A stretch of DNA of 64,000 nt from an uncultured Pelagibacteraceae bacterium (GTDB lineage: Bacteria; Pseudomonadota; Alphaproteobacteria; Pelagibacterales; Pelagibacteraceae): assembly GCA_902585265.1 (NCBI GenBank), contig CACICY010000001.1:109878-173877 (forward strand), in the 5' to 3' direction. Below, piece after piece: positions 45,895-54,748 of this stretch (within the stretch, counting starts at the first letter, position 1; the number at the start of each line of letters is the position of its first letter). The notes below the pieces were generated by a model. That model saw only the letters and a list, made by a program, of their open reading frames with translations, made no database searches and was not told the origin of the DNA. Position numbers and translations under genes: made by a program.

Positions 45895-46750
45895 TTTTAA
45901 ATTTATTATTTATTTTAAGTTCTTCAACATAAAGTTCAGCCCATCTAGATCTTACACCAAAGAAAAATGATGCAATAAATCTTGTAAAAATTCTTAATGA
46001 AATAATCAAATAAATATAAAAAGTTAAATTATAGTCAAAATAAATATCAATTATAATTAAAAGAAGTATAAAATCTACACTTCTAGCTCTATCGTCAAAA
46101 AAATCTTTGAAAATATTTAACCACTTTGGATATTTAATTTGAATATTGTTTGTAGAATTTTTATTATTAACATTCTTGTTGGCACCGTCGGGTATTTTTT
46201 TATTATTAGATAAGATTACTTTCAAATCCTCAAGAATTATTTTTTTTCCAGCAGAGGTAAATACCTCACTATGCAAAAATGCAATGACCGCTATAAGATA
46301 AATCAAAAATTGATAATTTGTTTGATGAAAAACAAAAAAGCCCAATCCAATCGTCAAACCAATGGAATTTAAAATTGCACCGTAAACATCAAGTATATGA
46401 CCAGTCAATGTTGGTTTGTATTTAATACGAGCCAGTTGGCCATCAGTCCAATCTAATATTCCTTTGCTAAAAAAAATAAAAACACCAATAATATTAAATT
46501 GAAAATAAGGTATTGATAAAAAAATACCACCTATAATTCCACACAAGCAGTAACAAATAGTAACCATGTTAGGTGTTATTCGTGATTTTAATAAAACATA
46601 TACAAGGAAAACACTTGGATACATGTAATATCTAGCTTTTAAATAAGTATAAGGATTTTTTTTAAAATTATTTAAGTAAGGGAATTTTGTAAATTGTTGA
46701 TCAAATATAATTTTTTTTATATCCTTAATATTCAATGTTCTGTAGTCCAT
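45887..46750 (-). CDS. CDP-alcohol phosphatidyltransferase-family protein, last catalytic Asp replaced by Ala
   Basis: A 287-residue membrane protein with the CDP-alcohol phosphotransferase motif D-x2-D-G-x2-A-R-x8-G-x3-D at 100-121 (LDWTDGQLARI, then GHILD). The fourth aspartate, which should be residue 125 and is thought to be the catalytic base, is alanine (codon at 46376-46378). About six helices are visible. The family moves a phosphoryl or phosphonyl alcohol from a CMP ester to another alcohol. It is divergent from the PEP mutase fusion and would be the natural acceptor of CMP-hydroxyethylphosphonate, unless the missing Asp makes it inactive or altered. Confidence 0.85.
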   Translation of the reverse strand: MDYRTLNIKDIKKIIFDQQFTKFPYLNNFKKNPYTYLKARYYMYPSVFLVYVLLKSRITPNMVTICYCLCGIIGGIFLSIPYFQFNIIGVFIFFSKGILDWTDGQLARIKYKPTLTGHILDVYGAILNSIGLTIGLGFFVFHQTNYQFLIYLIAVIAFLHSEVFTSAGKKIILEDLKVILSNNKKIPDGANKNVNNKNSTNNIQIKYPKWLNIFKDFFDDRARSVDFILLLIIIDIYFDYNLTFYIYLIISLRIFTRFIASFFFGVRSRWAELYVEELKINNKFKND

Positions 46751-46790
46751 TATTTTTTTTTTATCATGATTCGATTAAGACTATTATGAG

Positions 46791-46819
46791 TTGACCAACA
46801 TCAATAGCTCTATTAATAT
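46791..46819 (+). promoter_or_regulatory. Candidate sigma-70 promoter for the phosphonate operon
   Basis: TTGACC (46791-46796), a 17-base spacer and TAATAT (46814-46819), about 73 bases before the PEP mutase fusion start. The -35 matches 5 of 6 consensus positions. The region is A+T-rich, so the -10 match (4 of 6) is weak evidence alone; the G/C-containing -35 with ideal spacing is what makes it worth listing. Confidence 0.4.
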
Positions 46820-46892
46820 TAATTATAAAAAATATAATTTATAATTAAAAACATCAAAACTTAATTAATTACTTTATTTTTAAATCTATCAA

Positions 46893-48197
46893 ATGAAAAA
46901 AAATAAACAAGTATATGTAGGTCTTTCGGCCGATATTTTACATGAAGGTCATATAAATATTTTAAAAATAGCAAATAAATTTGGTGAAGTTATTGTGGGT
47001 TTACTTACTGATGAAGCAATTTCTAGCTATAAATCAATTCCTCATCTCTCATATAAGCAAAGAGAAATTATATTAAAAAATATGAGACTTGTTAGAAAAG
47101 TTATTCCACAAAAAACTTTAGATTATACTCAAAATTTAAGACTTATTAAGCCTGACTATGTAGTCCACGGGGATGATTGGAAAACTGGAGTTCAAAAAAA
47201 AACAAGATCAAAAGTTATAAAAGAATTAAAAAAATGGAACGGTAAATTAATTGAACCCGGGTATACAAAAAATATTTCATCGACAATAATAAAAAATAAA
47301 ATTTTAGACATAAGCTTGTTACCACAAAATAGAGTATCTAGGCTAAAACGTCTTTTTTCATCCAAAAAAATAGTTCGAATATTAGAATCGCACAACTCAC
47401 TAACTGGTTTGATAATTGAAAATCTTAAAATAAAAAAAAATAATAAAGAAATTCAATTTGATGGTATGTGGTCATCTAGTTTAACTGACTCTGCAACTAG
47501 GGGTAAACCTGATAATTCTTCACTTGATTTATCTGTAAGAGTTTCTTCATTAAGCGATATGATGGATGCTACAACAAAACCTTTGATTTTTGATGCTGAT
47601 AATGGAGGTCAGATAGAACATTTGCCATATTTAATTAAATCTTTAGAAAGAGTAGGAACTTCAGCCATTATAATAGAAGATAAGATTGGTCTCAAAAAAA
47701 ATTCATTGTTTAAAAATCAAACAGGTACACAACAAGATAAACCTCAAGTTTTTGCAAAAAAAATAAAAAAGATATGTTTTTCTAGAAAGTCTAAAAATTT
47801 TATGGTTATTGCAAGAATAGAAAGTTTTATTTTAGGAAAAGGGTTAGATGATGCTTTAAAAAGAGCCAAGGTTTACTCAAAAGCTGGGGCCGATGCAATT
47901 TTGATACATAGTAAAGAAAAAACACCAAAAGAAATTTTTTCATTTTCTAAAGAATTTAGGAAAAGTAAAAACTTTATTCCTTTAGTTTCTGTTCCCTCAA
48001 CATACTCAAAAGTATATGAAAAAGATTTGATAAAAAATGGTTTTAAATTAGTTATATATGCAAATCAATTATTAAGAGCTGCTTATCCAGCAATGCTAAA
48101 TACAGCTGAAACAATACTTAAAAAAGGTCGAGCTTTTGACATTGAAAAAAAAATTATACCAATAAAAGAAATAATAAGTTTAATTAAAAATGATTAA
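46893..48197 (+). CDS. pepM: Fusion of cytidylyltransferase and phosphoenolpyruvate mutase (PepM)
   Basis: A 434-residue fusion. Residues 1 to about 135 are a TagD/GCT-type nucleotidyltransferase (VYVGLSADILHEGHINIL with HEGH at 17-20, and the ISSTIIK motif at 128-134). Residues about 155-434 are PEP mutase: DGMWSSSLTDSATRG, FDADNGG, and the diagnostic EDK-x5-NS at 262-271 (EDKIGLKKNS) that separates PepM from isocitrate-lyase relatives. PepM forms the C-P bond (PEP to phosphonopyruvate). The fused transferase probably activates the final phosphonate as a CMP ester. First gene of a three-gene operon, overlapping the decarboxylase by 8 bases. Confidence 0.95.
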   Translation: MKKNKQVYVGLSADILHEGHINILKIANKFGEVIVGLLTDEAISSYKSIPHLSYKQREIILKNMRLVRKVIPQKTLDYTQNLRLIKPDYVVHGDDWKTGVQKKTRSKVIKELKKWNGKLIEPGYTKNISSTIIKNKILDISLLPQNRVSRLKRLFSSKKIVRILESHNSLTGLIIENLKIKKNNKEIQFDGMWSSSLTDSATRGKPDNSSLDLSVRVSSLSDMMDATTKPLIFDADNGGQIEHLPYLIKSLERVGTSAIIIEDKIGLKKNSLFKNQTGTQQDKPQVFAKKIKKICFSRKSKNFMVIARIESFILGKGLDDALKRAKVYSKAGADAILIHSKEKTPKEIFSFSKEFRKSKNFIPLVSVPSTYSKVYEKDLIKNGFKLVIYANQLLRAAYPAMLNTAETILKKGRAFDIEKKIIPIKEIISLIKND

Positions 48198-49290
48198 AAT
48201 TCACTCTTTAATTAAATTATTGAAAAAAAATAATAGTTACTTCTTTACAGGTGTTCCTGATAGTGTCTTAGAAGATTTATCTAATTATTTACAAAAAAAA
48301 GATAGAAAAAATCATATTATAGCTACTAATGAAGGGTCTGCTATATCTTTAGGTATTGGTCATTACCTTTCAACAAATAAATTGCCGATTGTTTACATGC
48401 AAAATTCAGGCTTATCAAATGCACTAAATCCTTTAATCTCAATAGCTCACAAAAAGGTTTATTCTATACCTTTGATTTTAATTATTGGCTGGAGAGGTTC
48501 TCCAAGATTTAAAGATGAACCCCAACATAAAGTAAAGGGGGGTGTCACAGAAAAATTTTTAAAATTATTAGATATAAAATACACAATCTTAAGGACCAAT
48601 ACTGATCTGAATAGATTTAATAAACAAATAAAATTTGCAAAGAAAAATAAAACTATCGTGGCTTGTTTAATTGAAAAAGGAACACTAAAAGGAAAAAACA
48701 TTTTAGAAAAGAAAAAAGATTATTATAATTTAGATAAAGAATTTTTTTTAAAGACTTTGTTAGATAGTCTTAATAAAAAAACAAAAATTATTGTAAGCAC
48801 TGGATATAATTCTAGAGAAATTATTTATCTCAAAAAAAAATATAAATTTCAAAACGATAATGACTTCTATATGGTTGGTGGTATGGGCCATACATTATCA
48901 GTTGCTTTAGGGTATTCATTATCAAGTAAAAATAAGATTATATGTATTGACGGAGATGGGTCACTTTTAATGCACTTGGGTTCTCTAAAAACAGCTGGAA
49001 CTTTTGGTACAAAGAATCTTAAGTATATATTATTAAATAACAATTCCCATGACTCTGTTGGGGGTCAGAGAACTTATTCAGATAGTGTAGATTTTTTAAA
49101 ACTTTCTAAAAGTCTAGGATTTAAATATTATTATAATATCAAAAATAAAAATAATCTAAAAAAAACTGTTAAACAATTTCTCTTTAAAAGTGGTTTAGGT
49201 TTTTTAGAAGTAAAGGTTGGGAATAGTAGAATTAAGAATCTTCCTAGACCAAAAGATTTAATCAAAATAAAAAATCAATTTATGAAATAA
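48190..49290 (+). CDS. ppd: Phosphonopyruvate decarboxylase
   Basis: A 366-residue thiamine-diphosphate enzyme. The N-terminal half begins FFTGVPDSVLEDL with the TDP-activating Glu48 in TNEGSAIS, and has QNSGLSNALNPL and GWRGSPRFKDEPQHKVKG, typical of Ppd. The C-terminal half has GGMGHTLSVALG and the TDP/Mg motif CIDGDGSLLMHLGS through LLNNNSHDSVGG. It converts phosphonopyruvate to phosphonoacetaldehyde, the step that pulls the unfavourable PepM reaction forward. It lies between PepM and the alcohol dehydrogenase with no gap on either side. Confidence 0.95.
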   Translation: MIKIHSLIKLLKKNNSYFFTGVPDSVLEDLSNYLQKKDRKNHIIATNEGSAISLGIGHYLSTNKLPIVYMQNSGLSNALNPLISIAHKKVYSIPLILIIGWRGSPRFKDEPQHKVKGGVTEKFLKLLDIKYTILRTNTDLNRFNKQIKFAKKNKTIVACLIEKGTLKGKNILEKKKDYYNLDKEFFLKTLLDSLNKKTKIIVSTGYNSREIIYLKKKYKFQNDNDFYMVGGMGHTLSVALGYSLSSKNKIICIDGDGSLLMHLGSLKTAGTFGTKNLKYILLNNNSHDSVGGQRTYSDSVDFLKLSKSLGFKYYYNIKNKNNLKKTVKQFLFKSGLGFLEVKVGNSRIKNLPRPKDLIKIKNQFMK

Positions 49291-50391
49291 ATGCTTAGCT
49301 CTATAGAAGATGTAATAAAATTTATACAAGATAAGAATTTCAAAAAAATTTTTGTTCTTTGTGGAAAAAAGTCTTTTGAAAACTCTGGTGCTCAGGATCT
49401 ACTAAAAAAAACAAAAAATAATAATCAAATCAAACTATTTTATAAAAGCTCATACATACCAATTATAGAAGAATTAATTAATATAGTAAAAGAAATTAAA
49501 AACTTTAAACCTAATCTAATACTAGCCATAGGTGGAGGATCAGTAATTGATTATGCTAAAATAGCGAACTTAGTCGATACAATACCCAATTTAAGAAACT
49601 TAATAATTAATTATTCTTATCCATTAAAAAAAAAATATGCACAACTAGCAGTTATTCCAACAACAGCTGGATCAGGAGCTGAGGTTACTTCTAACGCTGT
49701 AATTTATGTTGATGGTATCAAATATTCATTTGAAAATGAATTATTGATACCTGACAATTATTTCTTAGTGCCTGAATTTATAATTTCAGCACCTGATAAA
49801 ATAAAAGCTTCTTCTGGATTTGACGCAATTGCACAAGCATTAGAATCATTGATTTCAAAAAAATCCAACACTGTAAGCGTAGATTATGCAACAAAATCCC
49901 TTAAAATTTCGATTGAAAAATATATTTCTTTTTTAAATGATCCAAATTTAAAAAATGCTGCAGAGATGAGTATTGCTGCCAATCTTGCTGGTAAAGCTAT
50001 AAATATATCAAAAACCACTGCTCCCCATGCAGTATCTTATCCATTTACGTCCCTATACAATATAAGCCATGGTCACGCTGTTAGTTTATTTTTTGAGAAA
50101 TTTTTTGAGTTTAATTTCACTAATTTAGAAAAATCTGAAACAAATTTTGATCTAAAAGAAAGATTCAATCTGATATTTAATATTTTTAAAATTAAAAATT
50201 TTTATGAATTTTCTACAAAAATTACTTTGATTAAACAAAAAGCAAAATTAGAAGATAATTTAGACAAATTAAATATTAACTTAAAAGGAAATACTCACAA
50301 TATAATTAAAGGAATTAATTTATTAAGATTGGGAAATAATCCAATTAAGATAAATGAGAAAAATATTTTAGATTTAATGCTAAAAAAATAA
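49291..50391 (+). CDS. Iron-type alcohol dehydrogenase, probable phosphonoacetaldehyde reductase
   Basis: A 366-residue group III alcohol dehydrogenase: GGGSVIDYAK near 81-90 and IPTTAGSGAEVTSNA near 122-136 bind NAD(P), and metal ligands Asp178, His246 and His260/His262 are visible in GFDAIAQALES, TAPHAVSY and SHGHAVSL. The residue four after Asp178, usually His in FucO-like enzymes, is Gln. It follows Ppd by zero bases, so I infer reduction of phosphonoacetaldehyde to 2-hydroxyethylphosphonate, as PhpC-type enzymes do. No AEP aminotransferase is seen beside it. Confidence 0.88.
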   Translation: MLSSIEDVIKFIQDKNFKKIFVLCGKKSFENSGAQDLLKKTKNNNQIKLFYKSSYIPIIEELINIVKEIKNFKPNLILAIGGGSVIDYAKIANLVDTIPNLRNLIINYSYPLKKKYAQLAVIPTTAGSGAEVTSNAVIYVDGIKYSFENELLIPDNYFLVPEFIISAPDKIKASSGFDAIAQALESLISKKSNTVSVDYATKSLKISIEKYISFLNDPNLKNAAEMSIAANLAGKAINISKTTAPHAVSYPFTSLYNISHGHAVSLFFEKFFEFNFTNLEKSETNFDLKERFNLIFNIFKIKNFYEFSTKITLIKQKAKLEDNLDKLNINLKGNTHNIIKGINLLRLGNNPIKINEKNILDLMLKK

Positions 50392-50402
50392 TTTAAAACT
50401 AA

Positions 50403-52196
50403 TCAACTATTTTTTAAAAGAGAAGCCATTTTTTTAGAAGGACTTGAACAATTTTTTGCAAATTTTTCACAAAATTTCTTTATGGCATCTTGTACATGAC
50501 TTTGCTGCCACCAACCATCCACATCATCCCAAATCTCATTCACCTTATCCGCGACTGATTTAGCAGACAAATGCACAATTCCTACATCGACGAGCATTTG
50601 ATAATGAGGCTTAACGTTGTCACGCAAATGATCAAAGTCATTTTGCCAAAAAGCTAAGGTTGGAACATTTTGAGACAACGTTTCCAAAAGGCCAGTCGAG
50701 TCATAACTATGCACAACCAATCTAGCATCTGCAATTAGATGATTAATAGCAACCTCCCCAGTCTCAATTTTAAGTGTTGGATCGAAGTCAAGCCATTTAG
50801 AATCTTCACTAAATAATTTATAGCGAAATGCAAGGTCTAACTTTATGGTGAGTTTTTTCCTTGGTGTGATATCGAGTTTGCTTACAAATTCTTTCTGATC
50901 TTCGAAATATTTATCAAACTCACTAAAAGCATCCCAAGTAACAAATTTGTTTTTTATTGATGTCTCAATTAGCAACAGTCCGCCTTGTTTATTGTAATTT
51001 TTTTTTTTTTTTCCTGCTGTTTTAAAAATAAAAGCTGGTATGTATTTTGATAATCCATTCTCCCAACCCCAGGTAAAAAATTTATCTGCGGTTTTTTCTT
51101 CTACTCTAGGAAAATAATTTTTAATTGTATAATAATTGTTTCCATGCTGACCAATGTAATATTTTACGCCATCTTCAACTTTTATCGCTGCCCATAATTT
51201 AAAAATTTCATCCGTATGAAAGTTATTGCTAGTAAAAATAAATTTAGGTGATTTAGGCCAAGGCTGTTGATTTACGATCTTTTTAAGATCTGCAAACCCT
51301 TCCAAATAATAGACAGGCAACAATTCAAATAATAGTGAACGTAAGATATTTTCTAGATCGTTCTCTGATTTGTATACAAACTGTTCAGTCAGGCTTTTGC
51401 GTAATAATTGGTTAGGTTTCACATCTATTTCTGGTGTTAACCTCCTCCATAACTGTGGCCACTGCCCTAAAGCTAATTCTAATTTGATTTCTTCTCTTAA
51501 GGGAAGGAAACTATTTATTATAAATGCATCCTCATCTCTAACAAATCTTTTTGCGATTATTTTATAACCTTGGTGGCCCCATTTTAAAAATTTTTTTTTA
51601 AAGGAAACATGATTATTCAAAGCTTTAATTTTAAAACCTGGAAAACCACTTAATACATCTTTTTCTCTCAGAAGTTCTATAGGAAGGTTGCCTGTCTCCA
51701 ACAAAGTTAAAATTCGAGCAGTTAAAAAATTATTCCATCGCACATCATTTAAAGCCACAATTGCAGAGCCAAAATCTAGTGTTGCTAAATTGTAATGATC
51801 ACTAGTATAAACAGTGGTACCAGAAATCTCATATAACTGTAAACAATGTTTAAGTGTATTAACGCTTTTAAATATTAAATTCACAAACAGTTTAAACCAG
51901 TGCCCTACAACAATCCGCCAAAACCGTTCATCATGATTTGTACCGTGATGTTGGTTTAGTATTTCATAAAAATCGGTGAAAAGTTTTTCCTCTAGCTTTT
52001 TCACCTTAGAATAATCAGTATCTTTCTTGAATTCTCCCAAGCCATAAGGTTTTGCAACTACAGCATCCATGTCCTGCCAAATATGCTTTCTATCATATAG
52101 GCGACACCAATCTCCCAAAAAAACTACAGGTCGATCAAACTTCCATGTCAGCTCATTTGCTGAAGTAATCAGATAATATTTTTGTTTAGTTAGCAT
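50403..52196 (-). CDS. LIC12162-family transferase
   Basis: A roughly 597-residue protein beginning MLTKQKYYLITSANELTW, then PVVFLGDWCRLYDRKHIW, the signature start of the LIC12162-type transferase family, with ARLVVHSYDSTGLLETLSQNVPTLAFW near the C terminus as a GT-B-like donor site. The ATG at 52196 fits the family start better than 52214. Lines of this gene reach about 40% G+C, well above the surroundings, and codon use is less A/T-biased, as in the ABC gene beside it. A run of 15 A on the coding strand (50998-51012) lies in frame near residue 395. Confidence 0.85.
   Translation of the reverse strand: MLTKQKYYLITSANELTWKFDRPVVFLGDWCRLYDRKHIWQDMDAVVAKPYGLGEFKKDTDYSKVKKLEEKLFTDFYEILNQHHGTNHDERFWRIVVGHWFKLFVNLIFKSVNTLKHCLQLYEISGTTVYTSDHYNLATLDFGSAIVALNDVRWNNFLTARILTLLETGNLPIELLREKDVLSGFPGFKIKALNNHVSFKKKFLKWGHQGYKIIAKRFVRDEDAFIINSFLPLREEIKLELALGQWPQLWRRLTPEIDVKPNQLLRKSLTEQFVYKSENDLENILRSLLFELLPVYYLEGFADLKKIVNQQPWPKSPKFIFTSNNFHTDEIFKLWAAIKVEDGVKYYIGQHGNNYYTIKNYFPRVEEKTADKFFTWGWENGLSKYIPAFIFKTAGKKKKNYNKQGGLLLIETSIKNKFVTWDAFSEFDKYFEDQKEFVSKLDITPRKKLTIKLDLAFRYKLFSEDSKWLDFDPTLKIETGEVAINHLIADARLVVHSYDSTGLLETLSQNVPTLAFWQNDFDHLRDNVKPHYQMLVDVGIVHLSAKSVADKVNEIWDDVDGWWQQSHVQDAIKKFCEKFAKNCSSPSKKMASLLKNS
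50998..51012. repeat. 15-base homopolymer in the LIC12162-type gene
   Basis: Fifteen consecutive T on the plus strand (A on the coding strand), read as part of GKKKKN in frame near residue 395. It is the longest in-gene homopolymer I noticed in the window and lies in its least A+T-rich gene pair. Such tracts are prone to one-base slippage. Confidence 0.95.
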
Positions 52197-53985
52197 TCTT
52201 TCGAAAGCTATCACTGGTTTGAATTAACTCTTCAAATTTTCCTTGTGCTTTGAGTTTACCTTTCTCTAATAAAAAAATATTATCACAATTTTTCACGGTG
52301 CTCAAACGATGTGCAATTAAAATGATGGTAATGTTTTTACCAATTTTATGTATAGCCTCCATTATCTCTCGTTCAGTTAGATTATCTAAGGAGCTAGTAG
52401 CTTCATCTAAAATTAGTATTCGTGGGTTGTGGTAGAGCGCTCTTGCAATACCAATACGCTGACGCTGACCACCAGATAATCTTACACCACGCTCACCAAT
52501 AGTGGTTTGATATTGTTGAGGTAATTCATTAATAACAAACCCATGTATGTTTGCAATTTTAGCAGCACTTTCAATGGCTTTTTGATTAACATCCTTGGCG
52601 TCAATACCAAAAGAAATATTAGCAGTTACAGTGTCATCCGCTAAATAAATATGCTGTGGTACATAACCAATAGAATTTTGCCAAGCTCTACTATTATTAT
52701 TATTTTTGTTTATAACTTTTCCATCCACTTCCAACGTTCCTTGCTGGGCTTCAAGTAAGCCAAGGATGATATCTACTGTAGTAGTTTTACCACTGCCAGT
52801 AGCACCCACCAATCCTACAGTAGTTCGAGCGGGAATAGTAAGATTAATATCTTTCAAAGCTGTTCGTGTTGTATTAGGGTAATTGTAATAAACATGATTA
52901 AGAGTAATGCTCTTATTTAAAGGCAAGGTTTCTTTCTTTTCGTTGTAAGATATTGTTAATTGTAGGCTTTTTAGATCATCGTGTATAGAGTTAAGTGTGG
53001 GAACGACAGAACGCAATTGAGAAATAGCAAGATATAACTGTTGCAGAGCAGGCATTAAACGATAACCAGCAAAAGCGTAAAGTGCGATAATCGGCACAAT
53101 ACTTATAAAAGCACTACTTTGAGCCATTAAATATAAAACAACCAGCAGCATGCCACCAAAGATAATTATTTCAATAGCATAACGAGGTAAGAGTCCTATA
53201 GCTCCCAACATAGCTTGATACTTGGAAAAATTCTGGGCTGGTTCAGCAAAACGTTTGATATAAATTTTCTCTAGACCACCTACTTTTACTTCTTTAGCTG
53301 CTCCAAATGCTTCACTCACAGCAAAAAAGCGCAAATTGTTTGATTCTAAACGCTTTTGACCAATTCTGGTAAGTAAACCACGGATTAATTTATAAATAAA
53401 TCCATAAGCTGCGCTTAGTGTGAAACATATAATAAGTGCAAGCTTTGGGTCAGTCACAATTAATAATGATACCAGTGTAAAGACAACAGCACCATGAGCT
53501 ATTAGGTTTATCATTGGACTTATGCCATTACCAACAACTATACTGACTTCCGAAAGAATATTCTTGCCAAGATCAGCACTGTGACGATTTAAAAACCAAC
53601 TGTAAGGTTGATGCAAATAGCCTTCTATTAGACGCCTACCTATACTGTACTCACGCATTGTAATAAAACGTTGTTGTAAATAAAATGTTAACCCCTTGAA
53701 AGACAGCGATACACTCAATAATATAAATACTAGTATTCCCAAAGCAAATATAAACTGTTGATTTGTTTCAACACCGAATATAGTTGCAATATGAAACATT
53801 GTGTTTAGTAAAGCGTTAGTTTTAATAATTTCTGGGTCAGCTAGTACAATCAAAAACGGCATGATCGAAGCTACACCAATCATTTCTAGAAGAGCCATTA
53901 TGACGATCATTATTATCAATAAGGACATCTTTTTACGCTCATTAGATGATAGTAAGTATAAAATTTTTTTTAAGGTCTGGGTCAT
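52186..53985 (-). CDS. ABC transporter, fused permease-ATPase (MsbA/PglK-like)
   Basis: A 599-residue half-transporter. Six membrane helices occupy about residues 20-320, and the ATPase domain has Walker A GATGSGKTT (394-402), Q-loop YVPQHIYL, signature LSGGQRQR (503-510) and Walker B ILILDEATSSLD (523-534). PglK-like members flip lipid-linked oligosaccharides. The lines I counted are up to about 47% G+C, far above the 13 to 28% seen elsewhere, and the protein is rich in Ala, Gly and Leu compared with neighbours, so recent horizontal acquisition together with the LIC12162-type gene is likely. The two overlap by 11 bases. Confidence 0.93.
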   Translation of the reverse strand: MTQTLKKILYLLSSNERKKMSLLIIMIVIMALLEMIGVASIMPFLIVLADPEIIKTNALLNTMFHIATIFGVETNQQFIFALGILVFILLSVSLSFKGLTFYLQQRFITMREYSIGRRLIEGYLHQPYSWFLNRHSADLGKNILSEVSIVVGNGISPMINLIAHGAVVFTLVSLLIVTDPKLALIICFTLSAAYGFIYKLIRGLLTRIGQKRLESNNLRFFAVSEAFGAAKEVKVGGLEKIYIKRFAEPAQNFSKYQAMLGAIGLLPRYAIEIIIFGGMLLVVLYLMAQSSAFISIVPIIALYAFAGYRLMPALQQLYLAISQLRSVVPTLNSIHDDLKSLQLTISYNEKKETLPLNKSITLNHVYYNYPNTTRTALKDINLTIPARTTVGLVGATGSGKTTTVDIILGLLEAQQGTLEVDGKVINKNNNNSRAWQNSIGYVPQHIYLADDTVTANISFGIDAKDVNQKAIESAAKIANIHGFVINELPQQYQTTIGERGVRLSGGQRQRIGIARALYHNPRILILDEATSSLDNLTEREIMEAIHKIGKNITIILIAHRLSTVKNCDNIFLLEKGKLKAQGKFEELIQTSDSFRKNAN

Positions 53986-54051
53986 AGACTAATTCATTTT
54001 ATTTTTAGCACTCTATTTGATGTAAGAATTTTCAAAGTTATCATGATTTAT

Positions 54052-54747
54052 TTAAATATTTTCTGCAACTATTAAATCAATTAAATTATCTATATCAACT
54101 GAGTCTCTTTCTTCCATAATATAATATCCACAAGATTTAGGATTTATTAAATTTCTTTTTAGCAAAACGTCCCTCTTGGAAACATAGATCGCTCCATTTG
54201 GCCTAAATAAGTCAGGAAATTCTTGTCTTTCAAGATTAAACACATTTTTATTTTTATATTTCAAAAATTGACCAAGTTTTTTTCTTTTTAAAACAAATAA
54301 CCACCAAGGAGGATAATCTTGTTTTTTAATTGATATTAATGAATCATTTTTTTCATTTAAAAATTTTTTGATGGCTTCATCTATATGTTTAGATTTTCTA
54401 AAAGGACTTGTTGGTTGTAGCATAACTACATAATCAAATTTTATTCGATCCTTTTTTTCCACAAAATTCAATGCATGATTTACAACATCAGGATGATGAG
54501 CGGTGTTCGTAGCAAGCCTTTTTGGGCGTATAAATGGTACTTCAACTCCAAATTTCGATCCTATTTTAGCATATAATTTACTATCTGTACTTAAAATTAC
54601 TCTAGTTAGCATTTTCGATTTTTTTGCTGCTATTATAGTATGTGCAATAAGAGGTAATCCTTTCAATTTTCTTATATTTTTATTTTTTAATCCTTTGGAT
54701 CCACTTCTTGCTGTTATTATACAAATGATATCTATTTTTTTTTTCAT
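54052..54747 (-). CDS. Acylneuraminate/nonulosonate cytidylyltransferase family (NeuA-like)
   Basis: A 231-residue CMP-sugar synthetase with CIITARSGSKGLKNKNIRKLKGLPLIAHTI (CTP-binding N terminus), STDSKLYA, FIRPKRLATN, VMLQPTSPFRK and a late DSVDIDN. It couples CTP with a 2-keto acid sugar such as sialic, legionaminic or pseudaminic acid, or a Kdo-like sugar. No nonulosonate synthase (NeuB) is visible in the window, so the sugar is uncertain. It starts 1 base after the PhyH gene stop and lies 66 bases from the G+C-rich insert. Confidence 0.9.
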   Translation of the reverse strand: MKKKIDIICIITARSGSKGLKNKNIRKLKGLPLIAHTIIAAKKSKMLTRVILSTDSKLYAKIGSKFGVEVPFIRPKRLATNTAHHPDVVNHALNFVEKKDRIKFDYVVMLQPTSPFRKSKHIDEAIKKFLNEKNDSLISIKKQDYPPWWLFVLKRKKLGQFLKYKNKNVFNLERQEFPDLFRPNGAIYVSKRDVLLKRNLINPKSCGYYIMEERDSVDIDNLIDLIVAENI

Positions 54748-54748
54748 A

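Noticed and set aside
46782-46806. Inverted repeat (GAGTTGA and TCAA-x3-CTC) upstream of the PEP mutase gene as an operator
   Set aside because: The arms pair only with a three-base interruption and overlap the candidate -35; not strong enough to claim.
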